Below the pieces are notes generated by a model. The model was not told the origin of the DNA. It searched no databases and saw only the letters and a list, made by a program, of their open reading frames with translations. 12,637 bases of DNA from JAAZFZ01 sp035647435 (lineage in GTDB: Bacteria > Bacillota > Clostridia > Oscillospirales > Acutalibacteraceae), in NCBI GenBank assembly GCA_035647435.1, contig DASRNM010000041.1, positions 1 through 12,637 of the forward strand. The letters run 5' to 3'. Positions 7,238 through 12,637 of this stretch are shown piece by piece. A program made the position numbers and the translations under genes. Each line of letters opens with the position of its first letter. The stretch's first letter is position 1.

Positions 7238-8614
7238 ATGAACAATTCCTGCTCAAAGCTGCATGATGAATGTGGCGTATTCGGTATTTACGGTGATGAT
7301 ATTATTAAGCCGTCAGTCGCTTCATATTACGGACTTTTTGCGCTCCAACATAGGGGGCAGGAGAGTTGTGGAATTGCAGTGAGCGAAATGGGGGTTCTCA
7401 ACAGCTATAAAAACAAAGGACTTGTCAGTGAGGTTTTTGATGACAAAAAACTCAAATCCTTAAATGGGCAGATAGCTATAGGCCATGTTAGGTATTCAAC
7501 AGCAGGGCAAAGCTCGATTGAAAACTCTCAACCATTTCTTGTTCGCCACTCTAAGGGCAGACTTGCAATTTCGCACAACGGAAACCTTACAAATGCTGAG
7601 GTGCTAAGAAAAGAACTTGCACAAGAGGGCGCCATGTTTCAGACAACAACTGACGCGGAGGTTATTACTCAGATAATTGCAAGAGAAAGAGTAAAATGCG
7701 AAAGCATGGAAGACGCTGTTTTGAGAACAATGAAAAGGCTCAAAGGTGCATATTCGCTCCTTGTATTGAGCCCGAGAAAGCTGATTGCCGTTAGAGACCC
7801 ATTAGGTTTTAGACCGCTTGTTATCGGCAAACTCGGCAAATCATTTATTGCGGCAAGCGAAACCTGTGCTCTTGACGCAGTTGGTGCAGAAGTAATCAGA
7901 GATGTTAAACCCGGTGAGGTTATAGTTTTTAATTCCAACGGAATGAAAAGCATATGTGACAACTGTTCAAATAATAAGAGAACGTGCATTTTTGAGTATA
8001 TATATTTTGCCCGTCCGGACAGTGTAATCGACTCAGTTGAGGTTCACGCTTCAAGGATAAAGGCGGGCAGGATTTTAGCAAAACAGTGCCCAGCCGACGC
8101 TGATATAGTGATTGGCGTCCCCGACTCGGGGCTTGACGCTGCTATCGGTTACGCAAGAGAGAGCGGGATTGAATATTCAGTAGGCTTTGTGCGCAATAAC
8201 TATGTAGGGCGAACATTCATAAAGCCCGAACAAAGTCAAAGACGAGAGGGCGTTGACATAAAGCTCAACATTCTTTCTCAGAATATAAAAGGCAAACGAA
8301 TTGTAATGGTTGACGACTCTATTGTTAGAGGTTCAACGAGTGCAAACATCATAAAAGCTTTAAAAAAAGCTGGAGCAAAACAGGTTCATGTTCGCATAAG
8401 TTCGCCGACCTTGCATTGGCCATGTTATTATGGCACGGATATACCTACAAGGGATGAATTGGCATCTAACCGCAATTCGGTTGAGCAACTTTGTGAAAAA
8501 ATAGGTGCGGATTCACTCGGGTTTTTGAGTGTTGAGAGTCTAAAAGAGCTTGTCAACAGCGACACAAAAACATATTGTGATGCGTGCTTTGCGGGAGATT
8601 ATCCCGAAAGATAA
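7238..8614 (+). CDS. purF: Amidophosphoribosyltransferase (Fe-S type)
   Basis: PurF (458 aa) makes phosphoribosylamine from PRPP and glutamine, the committed step of purine synthesis. The first 11 residues form a propeptide; cleavage would expose Cys12 of CGVFGIYG as the N-terminal nucleophile of the glutaminase domain. The C-terminal phosphoribosyltransferase domain has the PRPP-binding loop VMVDDSIVRGST (356-367). Four cysteines at positions expected for the 4Fe-4S cluster of the B. subtilis-type enzyme are present: C250 (RTCIFEY), C396 (HWPCYYG) and C447/C450 (YCDACFAGDYP). The cluster makes the enzyme oxygen sensitive. AGGAG precedes the ATG, and the gene lies 26 nt after purC. Confidence 0.97.
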   Translation: MNNSCSKLHDECGVFGIYGDDIIKPSVASYYGLFALQHRGQESCGIAVSEMGVLNSYKNKGLVSEVFDDKKLKSLNGQIAIGHVRYSTAGQSSIENSQPFLVRHSKGRLAISHNGNLTNAEVLRKELAQEGAMFQTTTDAEVITQIIARERVKCESMEDAVLRTMKRLKGAYSLLVLSPRKLIAVRDPLGFRPLVIGKLGKSFIAASETCALDAVGAEVIRDVKPGEVIVFNSNGMKSICDNCSNNKRTCIFEYIYFARPDSVIDSVEVHASRIKAGRILAKQCPADADIVIGVPDSGLDAAIGYARESGIEYSVGFVRNNYVGRTFIKPEQSQRREGVDIKLNILSQNIKGKRIVMVDDSIVRGSTSANIIKALKKAGAKQVHVRISSPTLHWPCYYGTDIPTRDELASNRNSVEQLCEKIGADSLGFLSVESLKELVNSDTKTYCDACFAGDYPER

Positions 8615-8619
8615 AAACG

Positions 8620-8636
8620 ATTTAATACTATTAAAT
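8620..8636. promoter_or_regulatory. 17-bp AT-only palindrome in the purF-ftsY gap
   Basis: ATTTAATA-C-TATTAAAT is a perfect palindrome around one central base, 5 nt after the purF stop and 20 nt before ftsY. It has neither the GC stem nor the T tract of a terminator. It may be a protein-binding site or chance in AT-rich DNA. Confidence 0.3.
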
Positions 8637-8656
8637 GTATAGAAGGGCTGTTCAAA

Positions 8657-9589
8657 ATGGGACTCTTTAAAAAAATCAATCGAGGATTGAAAAAAACAAG
8701 GGACAGTATGGCAGGGGCGATTGATTCAGCGCTGTACGGGGTTAACGAAATAGATGAGGATTTTTATGAGGAGCTTCTTGAAATCCTTGTAATGGGCGAT
8801 GTCGGAATCAATACCGCAACGCAGGTTGTCGATGAGTTGCGTGAAACTGTGAGAAAAAAGAACCTGAGAACACCCGAAAAGGTGCGAGAAGCTATAAAGG
8901 ATATTGTTGCGCAGATGCTTTCAGGCGGCGAAGAAATAGACATGATAACCTTGCCGTCTATAATGCTTGTCATCGGTGTTAACGGTGTCGGTAAAACCAC
9001 CTCGATAGGTAAGATTGCGGCGTTCTACAAAGATCAGGGCAAAAAGGTTATTCTTGGTGCGGCAGACACCTTTCGTGCCGCTGCAATAGAACAGCTTGAA
9101 ATTTGGGCTGATCGTGCAGGTGTTGAAATGATAAAACACAAAGAGGGCGCAGACCCTGCAGCAGTAATTTTCGACACAATAGCAGCAGGCAAGGCAAGAA
9201 ATGCAGATTTAATTATTTGTGACACAGCTGGCAGGCTTCACAATAAAAAGAACCTAATGGATGAGCTTGCTAAAATATACAAAGTGATTGATAGGGAGTT
9301 GCCTTATTCAGACAGAGAGGTGCTCTTAGTACTTGATGCGACAACGGGGCAAAACGCAGTCAATCAAGCAAAAGAATTCAAAAGCATTGCCGAGGTTACG
9401 GGTATAATATTAACGAAGCTTGACGGTACGGCTAAGGGCGGAGTTGTTTTGAATATTAAAAACAATTTGAACTTGCCTGTAAAGTTTATCGGTGTCGGTG
9501 AGCAAATTGACGACCTCCAGCTTTTTGATGCAAACGATTTTGCTCAAAGTCTTTTCTTTGATCAATCACAGGAGGACAGTGAGGAATAA
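8657..9589 (+). CDS. ftsY: Signal recognition particle receptor FtsY
   Basis: FtsY (310 aa) is the SRP-GTPase receptor that docks ribosome-SRP complexes at the membrane. The N domain (about 1-85) contains LVMGDVGINTA. The G domain shows G1 GVNGVGKTT (107-115), the insertion-box motif DTFRAAAIEQLEIW, DTAGRLHNKKNLMDEL (189-204), TKLDGTAKGG (253-262) and the closing GVGEQIDDLQLFDANDFAQSLF. There is no long acidic A domain; a short amphipathic, basic N-terminus (MGLFKKINRGLKKT) probably binds the membrane, as in many Firmicutes. GAAGGG precedes the ATG. The stop is separated from rdgB by a single base, so translation is probably coupled. Confidence 0.97.
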   Translation: MGLFKKINRGLKKTRDSMAGAIDSALYGVNEIDEDFYEELLEILVMGDVGINTATQVVDELRETVRKKNLRTPEKVREAIKDIVAQMLSGGEEIDMITLPSIMLVIGVNGVGKTTSIGKIAAFYKDQGKKVILGAADTFRAAAIEQLEIWADRAGVEMIKHKEGADPAAVIFDTIAAGKARNADLIICDTAGRLHNKKNLMDELAKIYKVIDRELPYSDREVLLVLDATTGQNAVNQAKEFKSIAEVTGIILTKLDGTAKGGVVLNIKNNLNLPVKFIGVGEQIDDLQLFDANDFAQSLFFDQSQEDSEE

Positions 9590-9590
9590 T

Positions 9591-10190
9591 ATGGACTTTT
9601 TGCTTGCAACACATAATATAAATAAGAGAAATGAGCTTGCGAGGATTCTTTCACCTTTGGGGATAAGGGTTCTTATTGGCAGTGAAATAGGCATTCAGTT
9701 GACAGATGTTGAAGAAACAGGAGTTACATTTGAAGAAAACGCATTATTAAAAGCTGAAAGCGGTTGCAAAGAGAGCGGTTTGCCTTGCATTGCAGATGAT
9801 TCAGGTCTTTGTGTTGATTACCTAAACGGTGCCCCAGGGATTTACTCGGCAAGGTTTTCTGGTGTTCATGGAGACGACGAGAAAAACATTGAAAGGCTGC
9901 TCAAAGAGCTTTCAGGAGTCCCACGCGAGAAAAGAACGGCACGATTTGTTTGTGCGGCGTGTTGCGTTTTTCCAAACGACAAAAAAATTGTTGTCAGAGG
10001 TGAGTGCGAAGGGTTTATTTCAGAAAGCCCGAGAGGTAACGGCGGGTTTGGATATGACCCTGTGTTTGAACCGGAAAAGACACAAAACGGTATGACAATA
10101 GCTCAAATGTCCTCAGATGAGAAGGATTTAATAAGTCATAGAGGCAAGGCGTTAACACTACTTGCACAGGAATTGAAAAAGATATTATAA
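9591..10190 (+). CDS. rdgB: XTP/dITP diphosphatase (RdgB/HAM1 family)
   Basis: A non-canonical purine NTP pyrophosphatase (199 aa) that hydrolyses XTP, ITP and dITP and so keeps deaminated purines out of nucleic acids. Family motifs are THNINK (7-12), TFEENALLKAES (46-57), ADDSGL (68-73), APGIYSARFSG (81-91), GGFGYDPVF (151-159) and SHRGKAL (182-188). I place the start at ATG 9591, immediately after the ftsY stop and 6 nt after a GAGG; the open frame extends back inside ftsY to 9492, but homologs begin at this LLATHN segment. It runs with ftsY upstream and yhbY downstream. Confidence 0.96.
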   Translation: MDFLLATHNINKRNELARILSPLGIRVLIGSEIGIQLTDVEETGVTFEENALLKAESGCKESGLPCIADDSGLCVDYLNGAPGIYSARFSGVHGDDEKNIERLLKELSGVPREKRTARFVCAACCVFPNDKKIVVRGECEGFISESPRGNGGFGYDPVFEPEKTQNGMTIAQMSSDEKDLISHRGKALTLLAQELKKIL

Positions 10191-10202
10191 TCAACAAATA
10201 AA

Positions 10203-10217
10203 TGCCGTTTTTCGGCA
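10203..10217 (+). promoter_or_regulatory. Perfect hairpin abutting the yhbY ribosome binding site
   Basis: TGCCG-TTTTT-CGGCA forms a 5-bp stem with a pentaloop, and its last base is the first base of the AAGGAG Shine-Dalgarno sequence for yhbY. No T tract follows, so a terminator is unlikely. It could affect translation initiation of yhbY or define an RNA processing end. Confidence 0.4.
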
Positions 10218-10229
10218 AGGAGTTTTCAA

Positions 10230-10664
10230 ATGACAGGTAAGCATAGAGCCACGCTCAGAGGCATGGCAAATACTCTTGAACCATTGTTTCAGGTTGGAAA
10301 AAATGGTGTTACACAAGCGGTTATTAACCAAGTTAATGATGCATTTAACACAAAAGAGCTTATAAAATTAAAAGTTTTGCTTGAAAGTGCACCCGAAGCG
10401 CCTAAAGAAATTGCACAGAAGCTTGCACAAGCCACAGGTTTAGAGATTGTGCAGGTTATAGGCGGAAGCATGATTTTTTACAAGGAAAACCCCGCGTTAA
10501 GTCCAGAGGGCATGAAAAAAGCTGCTAAAAAAGCTGCTAGAAAAGCCGCCAAAAAGGCTGCAACAAGAGCACAAAAGGCAAAAAAATCGAGAAAAGCAAA
10601 AAGAGTCGCATTGTCTGTTAAAAGGCGTGCTAAGAACAGCCAACAGCAAAACGACCGTCATTAA
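10230..10664 (+). CDS. yhbY: YhbY family CRM-domain RNA-binding protein with basic tail
   Basis: A 144-aa protein whose first ~90 residues are a CRM domain of the YhbY family, which associates with pre-50S ribosomal particles. It shows the conserved GKNG loop at 23-26 (FQVGKNGVTQAV), the KELIKLKVL strand, and the closing IGGSMIFYKEN. The family is normally about 95-105 aa. Here residues 95-144 form an extra tail dominated by Lys, Ala and Arg, with repeats of the AAKKAA/RKAAKK kind, resembling histone H1 or ribosomal-protein tails. The tail presumably binds RNA non-specifically, which is inference. AAGGAG lies upstream of the ATG at 10230. The gene follows rdgB by 39 nt. Confidence 0.93.
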   Translation: MTGKHRATLRGMANTLEPLFQVGKNGVTQAVINQVNDAFNTKELIKLKVLLESAPEAPKEIAQKLAQATGLEIVQVIGGSMIFYKENPALSPEGMKKAAKKAARKAAKKAATRAQKAKKSRKAKRVALSVKRRAKNSQQQNDRH

Positions 10665-10699
10665 GTACAAGCGGCAAAATAACAATAGAGGTGATTTAG

Positions 10700-11425
10700 A
10701 TGAAAAACAAAATCAGAAAAAGGGATTTAGTCTTTTTAGCAGTTGTTATTTTTGCTGTAATAAATATTTTGACAGTTTTGTGTTTGATAATCAAAGAGTT
10801 CAAGTATTTGCACATCAGTTCATTGTCACGCTCGCTTATTTTCACAGGTTTGATTATTCTGCCTGTTTTGATTGTTTTTGTTATTAAACACTTTTGGTCA
10901 AAAATGAAAATAGGCACAAAAATGATTTCGGCGTTGCTGGTTGTTTTGATATCATTTGGAAGTGTGTTGCCATCGTTTTTGTTTGTCTACGCATCACCCA
11001 TTGAGTCTCTGACAACTGATATTTCTAATTATCTTGTAACAGAGGATATAAACCGGCATTATATTGATAAGGCGGGGAGCATTTTCCCTCAGGAGATTCC
11101 TAAAGATGCGAAAAATAAAGAGTACTATTATAACTATTCCAATTGTGTTAGCCCTCGAATGGATATATACGCAAGCTGGGAATTGACAAAGGCATATTAT
11201 AATAGCGAGAAAGATTCGATATTTGCAGGCTTTCCCGACGCTGTTATTCAAGAGAAAGACGGTTTAGGCAGAGTTTATATAATTGATGAATTCGGACTCG
11301 GCTCATATGAATACCTTGTGTTTATGTTTAACGATTCAACACAAACAATAGCTTACGCATACTCATATGCGGCGGATACTGCAGATGGAACATATACACC
11401 GTATTTTTGGAGCATAGAAGATTAG
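10700..11425 (+). CDS. Unrecognised membrane protein, three N-terminal TM helices
   Basis: A 241-aa protein I do not recognise. The start at ATG 10700 is well supported by an AGAGGTGAT site. The sequence has a basic N-terminus (MKNKIRKR) and three hydrophobic segments at about residues 10-31, 44-62 and 76-97. By the positive-inside rule this puts residues 98-241 outside the cytoplasm. That domain is rich in Tyr, Asp and Ser (KEYYYNYSNC, YAYSYAADTADGTYTPYF), with a single Cys and no obvious catalytic motif. It follows yhbY after 35 nt on the same strand and may be the last gene of the long run. No terminator is seen after it. No function is assigned. Confidence 0.8.
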   Translation: MKNKIRKRDLVFLAVVIFAVINILTVLCLIIKEFKYLHISSLSRSLIFTGLIILPVLIVFVIKHFWSKMKIGTKMISALLVVLISFGSVLPSFLFVYASPIESLTTDISNYLVTEDINRHYIDKAGSIFPQEIPKDAKNKEYYYNYSNCVSPRMDIYASWELTKAYYNSEKDSIFAGFPDAVIQEKDGLGRVYIIDEFGLGSYEYLVFMFNDSTQTIAYAYSYAADTADGTYTPYFWSIED

Positions 11426-11466
11426 CTTAGACAAAGATGCAAAATATTACAATCGACACAATTTAC

Positions 11467-11494
11467 TTGACAAAATGAGCCTACATGTTATAAT
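11467..11494 (+). promoter_or_regulatory. Consensus extended -10 promoter for smpB-ssrA
   Basis: TTGACA (11467-11472) and TATAAT (11489-11494) both match consensus exactly, with a 16-bp spacer. A TGn extension directly precedes the -10 box (11486-11488). It is one of the best promoter matches in the window, fitting the high expression needed for tmRNA if the two genes are co-transcribed. Confidence 0.85.
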
Positions 11495-11507
11495 TTTATT
11501 CCACACA

Positions 11508-11518
11508 AGGAGGTGATA
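11508..11518 (+). promoter_or_regulatory. Strong Shine-Dalgarno site that fixes the smpB TTG start
   Basis: AAGGAGGTGAT is fully complementary to the 16S rRNA 3' end. The TTG at 11522 is 8 nt past its GGAGG. The in-frame GTG at 11513 overlaps this site, so it cannot be the real start. Confidence 0.85.
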
Positions 11519-11521
11519 GGC

Positions 11522-11983
11522 TTGGGCAATAAAGAGTTTGCACCACCCGTTGCACGCAACAAAAAGGCCTATCATGACTACTTTGTGCTTGAAGGTATGG
11601 AGGCTGGAATTGAGCTTTTAGGCACTGAAGTGAAGTCAATTCGTCAAGGTAGGGTGAATCTAAAAGATTCATGGTGTAGCATCCAAAACGGAGAGATTTT
11701 TGTGAACGGTATGCACATAAGTCCTTATGAGCACGGCAACATTTTCAACCGCAACCCCATTCGTGTGCGCCGATTGCTCATGCACAAAAGAGAGATAAAC
11801 AGGCTTTACGGTGTTACAAAGCAACAGGGCCTGACACTCGTGCCTTTGTCAATTTATTTTGTCAACGGCAAAGCGAAACTGCACATTGGTCTGTGCAAGG
11901 GCAAAAAGAACTATGACAAGCGTGAAACAGCGGCAAGAAAAGATGCCAAACGCAATGTTGAGCGAGCAATTAAAATTCGCTAA
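11522..11983 (+). CDS. smpB: SsrA-binding protein SmpB
   Basis: SmpB (153 aa) binds the tRNA-like domain of tmRNA and places it in the A site of stalled ribosomes for trans-translation. Conserved stretches are ARNKKAYHDYFV near the N-terminus, GIELLGTEVKSIRQGRVNLKDSW, the YEHGNIFNRNPIRVRRLLMHK segment, LTLVPLSIYFVNGKAKL and the GLCKGKKNYDKRE that leads into the basic C-terminal tail entering the mRNA channel. The start is TTG at 11522, fixed by a near-perfect Shine-Dalgarno sequence. Its partner RNA gene ssrA begins 9 nt after the stop, so the two are probably made as one transcript from the promoter at 11467. Confidence 0.97.
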   Translation: MGNKEFAPPVARNKKAYHDYFVLEGMEAGIELLGTEVKSIRQGRVNLKDSWCSIQNGEIFVNGMHISPYEHGNIFNRNPIRVRRLLMHKREINRLYGVTKQQGLTLVPLSIYFVNGKAKLHIGLCKGKKNYDKRETAARKDAKRNVERAIKIR

Positions 11984-11992
11984 CCATCAAAT

Positions 11993-12341
11993 GGGGATGA
12001 AAGGATTTCGACGGGGGTTTTGAACCACGATAAGCGAGTAGCGGTGCGGGTCCGCTATAAAAACCGCAAGTTTAGAAATAAACGACAATAATAAAACTTT
12101 ACAAGCTGCTTAAATAGCAGCCGTTCCTGCAGTGAGTACCGCGACATTGTAAGGAGCGTCGATTAGCGGTGAACGTGTGTGGGTGAACGCCGTGTAACCT
12201 GCCCATGAACAACATGGCTACCGTAGGGCTGAGCTTGTCTTTTGGCGCGGCTTGAGGGGAATCCTAAATAAAAGAATACACTCGTAGAAAGTTGTGGGAA
12301 TTGGCTTTCGGACGCGGTTTCGATTACCGCCATCTCCACCA
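11993..12341 (+). ncRNA. ssrA: Transfer-messenger RNA (tmRNA)
   Basis: A one-piece tmRNA of about 349 nt. The 5' end GGGGATG pairs with CATCTCC near the 3' end (12331-12337) to make the 7-bp acceptor stem, followed by discriminator A and an encoded CCA (12339-12341). The conserved GGATTTCGACGGGG follows the 5' strand, and the T-arm reads GGTTTCGATTACC. Pseudoknot 1 is visible: GCGG 12041-12044 with CCGC 12052-12055, and loop GCGG 12046-12049 with CCGC 12064-12067. The tag frame follows 10 nt later. It rescues stalled ribosomes with SmpB and marks the product for degradation; RNase P (rnpA here) would mature the 5' end. Confidence 0.97.
12078..12113 (+). other. tmRNA proteolysis-tag reading frame
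   Basis: Inside ssrA, reading from ATA at 12078 to TAA at 12111-12113 gives the tag INDNNKTLQAA. The resume codon is placed by analogy with E. coli, where UAGUC precedes GCA-AAC-GAC about 11 nt after pseudoknot 1; here UAGAA precedes ATA-AAC-GAC 10 nt after it. The GCA at 12066 is in frame but overlaps the pseudoknot strand and is unlikely. The stop and the -AA end are firm; the first residue is less certain. Confidence 0.7.
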
Positions 12342-12347
12342 AAGTTT

Positions 12348-12385
12348 AAAGTCGCTCGTTTTCTTTTGAAAACGAGCGACTTTTT
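12348..12385 (+). terminator. Strong Rho-independent terminator after ssrA
   Basis: AAAGTCGCTCGTTTTC (12348-12363) and GAAAACGAGCGACTTT (12368-12383) form a perfect 16-bp stem with a TTTT loop, ending in a T5 run (12381-12385). It begins 6 nt after the encoded CCA of tmRNA. The A-rich left arm would let it also work on leftward transcription. Confidence 0.95.
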
Positions 12386-12435
12386 AGCATTATAAAGGTA
12401 TAAAGAATATGCAACATCTGCCACCGATTTTAATG

Positions 12436-12499
12436 TTTGAAAGCGTATAGAGGGTTTCTAGATTTATCAATCTATTTAAGATGTTTAACGCTTTACAAA
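12436..12499. repeat. Nested inverted repeats in gene-free DNA after ssrA
   Basis: An outer imperfect pair, TTTGAAAGCGT (12436-12446) with ACGCTTTACAAA (12488-12499, one bulged base), encloses a perfect inner pair TAGATT (12459-12464) / AATCTA (12469-12474) with a 4-nt loop. No T tract follows. It could be a folded RNA or an operator, and no known family is recognised. Confidence 0.4.
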
Positions 12500-12530
12500 G
12501 CTATTTTGCGACAGAACCTTTGAATTTGTT

Positions 12531-12539
12531 TGATATAAT
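12531..12539 (+). promoter_or_regulatory. Possible extended -10 promoter near the right edge
   Basis: TGATATAAT contains a TGn extension and an exact TATAAT (12534-12539). There is no good -35 box at standard spacing. A start site would fall near 12546, just before a palindrome, and would read rightward out of the window. Confidence 0.45.
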
Positions 12540-12548
12540 TTTTGGGAT

Positions 12549-12568
12549 TTGTTCAATCTTTTGAACAA
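12549..12568. promoter_or_regulatory. Operator-like palindrome after the extended -10 promoter
   Basis: TTGTTCAA (12549-12556) and TTGAACAA (12561-12568) are perfect inverted repeats separated by TCTT. Lying at about +1 to +20 of the predicted transcript, this is a typical place for a repressor operator. As RNA it would form an AT-rich hairpin followed by TTTTACTTTTT, so a weak terminator is the alternative. Confidence 0.4.
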
Positions 12569-12637
12569 TTTTACTTTTTGTTAAAGGTAAAAATAGAATT
12601 GAACGGAGTTTGTCAATTAGTATGCAGACAATAAACA

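Noticed and set aside
9492..9590. N-terminal extension of rdgB inside ftsY
   Set aside because: Homologs start at the LLATHN segment, and the ATG at 9591 follows the ftsY stop with a suitable GAGG site.
12066..12068. GCA as the tmRNA resume codon (tag ASLEINDNNKTLQAA)
   Set aside because: It overlaps the 3' strand of pseudoknot 1 and lacks the expected spacing, whereas ATA at 12078 has the UAG-NN context and 10-nt spacing.
12218..12424. Open frame antisense to the tmRNA 3' half (contains GGDGGNRNRVRK)
   Set aside because: It is the reverse complement of the tRNA-like 3' end of ssrA plus its terminator, a well-known source of spurious protein annotations, and it has no ribosome binding site.
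12415..12425. CATCTGCCACC resembling the tmRNA end CATCTCCACC, a possible attachment-site remnant
   Set aside because: The match is only about 10 bases with an inserted base, and no integrase or longer 3'-end duplication is visible in the window.

Overview
The window is a chromosomal, mostly housekeeping region of a low-to-moderate GC Firmicute, most likely an anaerobic member of the Clostridia (Oscillospirales/Ruminococcaceae-like). This is an inference from four observations: the rpmH-rnpA-yidD-yidC-jag / dnaA layout, use of the LL-diaminopimelate aminotransferase (DapL) lysine/peptidoglycan route, a PurF of the Fe-S, propeptide-bearing type, and strong GGAGG ribosome binding sites with several TTG starts. 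No transposase, integrase, phage gene, CRISPR array, tRNA or rRNA was seen.

Layout. Positions 104-2695 (minus strand) hold rpmH, rnpA, yidD, yidC and jag, a ribosome/RNase P/membrane-insertion operon with a consensus-like promoter at about 2783-2812 and a probable terminator just after jag (about 75-91). Positions 2696-3040 are a divergent intergenic region with back-to-back promoters for rpmH (leftward) and dnaA (rightward). This is the classical place for oriC, but only one near-consensus DnaA box is visible. Positions 3041-11425 (plus strand) form one long co-directional run: dnaA, dapF, dapL, purC, purF, ftsY, rdgB, yhbY and an unrecognised membrane protein gene, with small gaps and no obvious internal terminator. 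Positions 11467-12385 form a compact trans-translation unit: a consensus extended -10 promoter, smpB (TTG start), ssrA (tmRNA) starting 9 nt after the smpB stop, and a 16-bp-stem terminator. Positions 12386-12637 contain no recognisable gene but have nested inverted repeats, an extended -10 promoter and an operator-like palindrome, perhaps the control region of a gene beyond the right edge.

How the genes fit together. The left operon makes ribosomal protein L34, the RNase P protein and the YidC insertase with its helpers. DnaA initiates replication. DapL and DapF are consecutive steps making LL- and then meso-diaminopimelate for lysine and the cell wall. PurF and PurC are purine biosynthesis steps. 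FtsY is the signal recognition particle receptor, RdgB cleans the nucleotide pool, YhbY is a ribosome-assembly RNA-binding protein, and SmpB/tmRNA rescues stalled ribosomes.

Points worth a second look are the separation of dnaA from dnaN (dapF follows instead), the lack of a DnaA-box cluster beside dnaA, a YhbY with a histone-like Lys/Ala tail, an atypical predicted tmRNA tag (INDNNKTLQAA), the unknown membrane protein before smpB, and the structured gene-free DNA after ssrA. I do not see a convincing new multi-gene system here.
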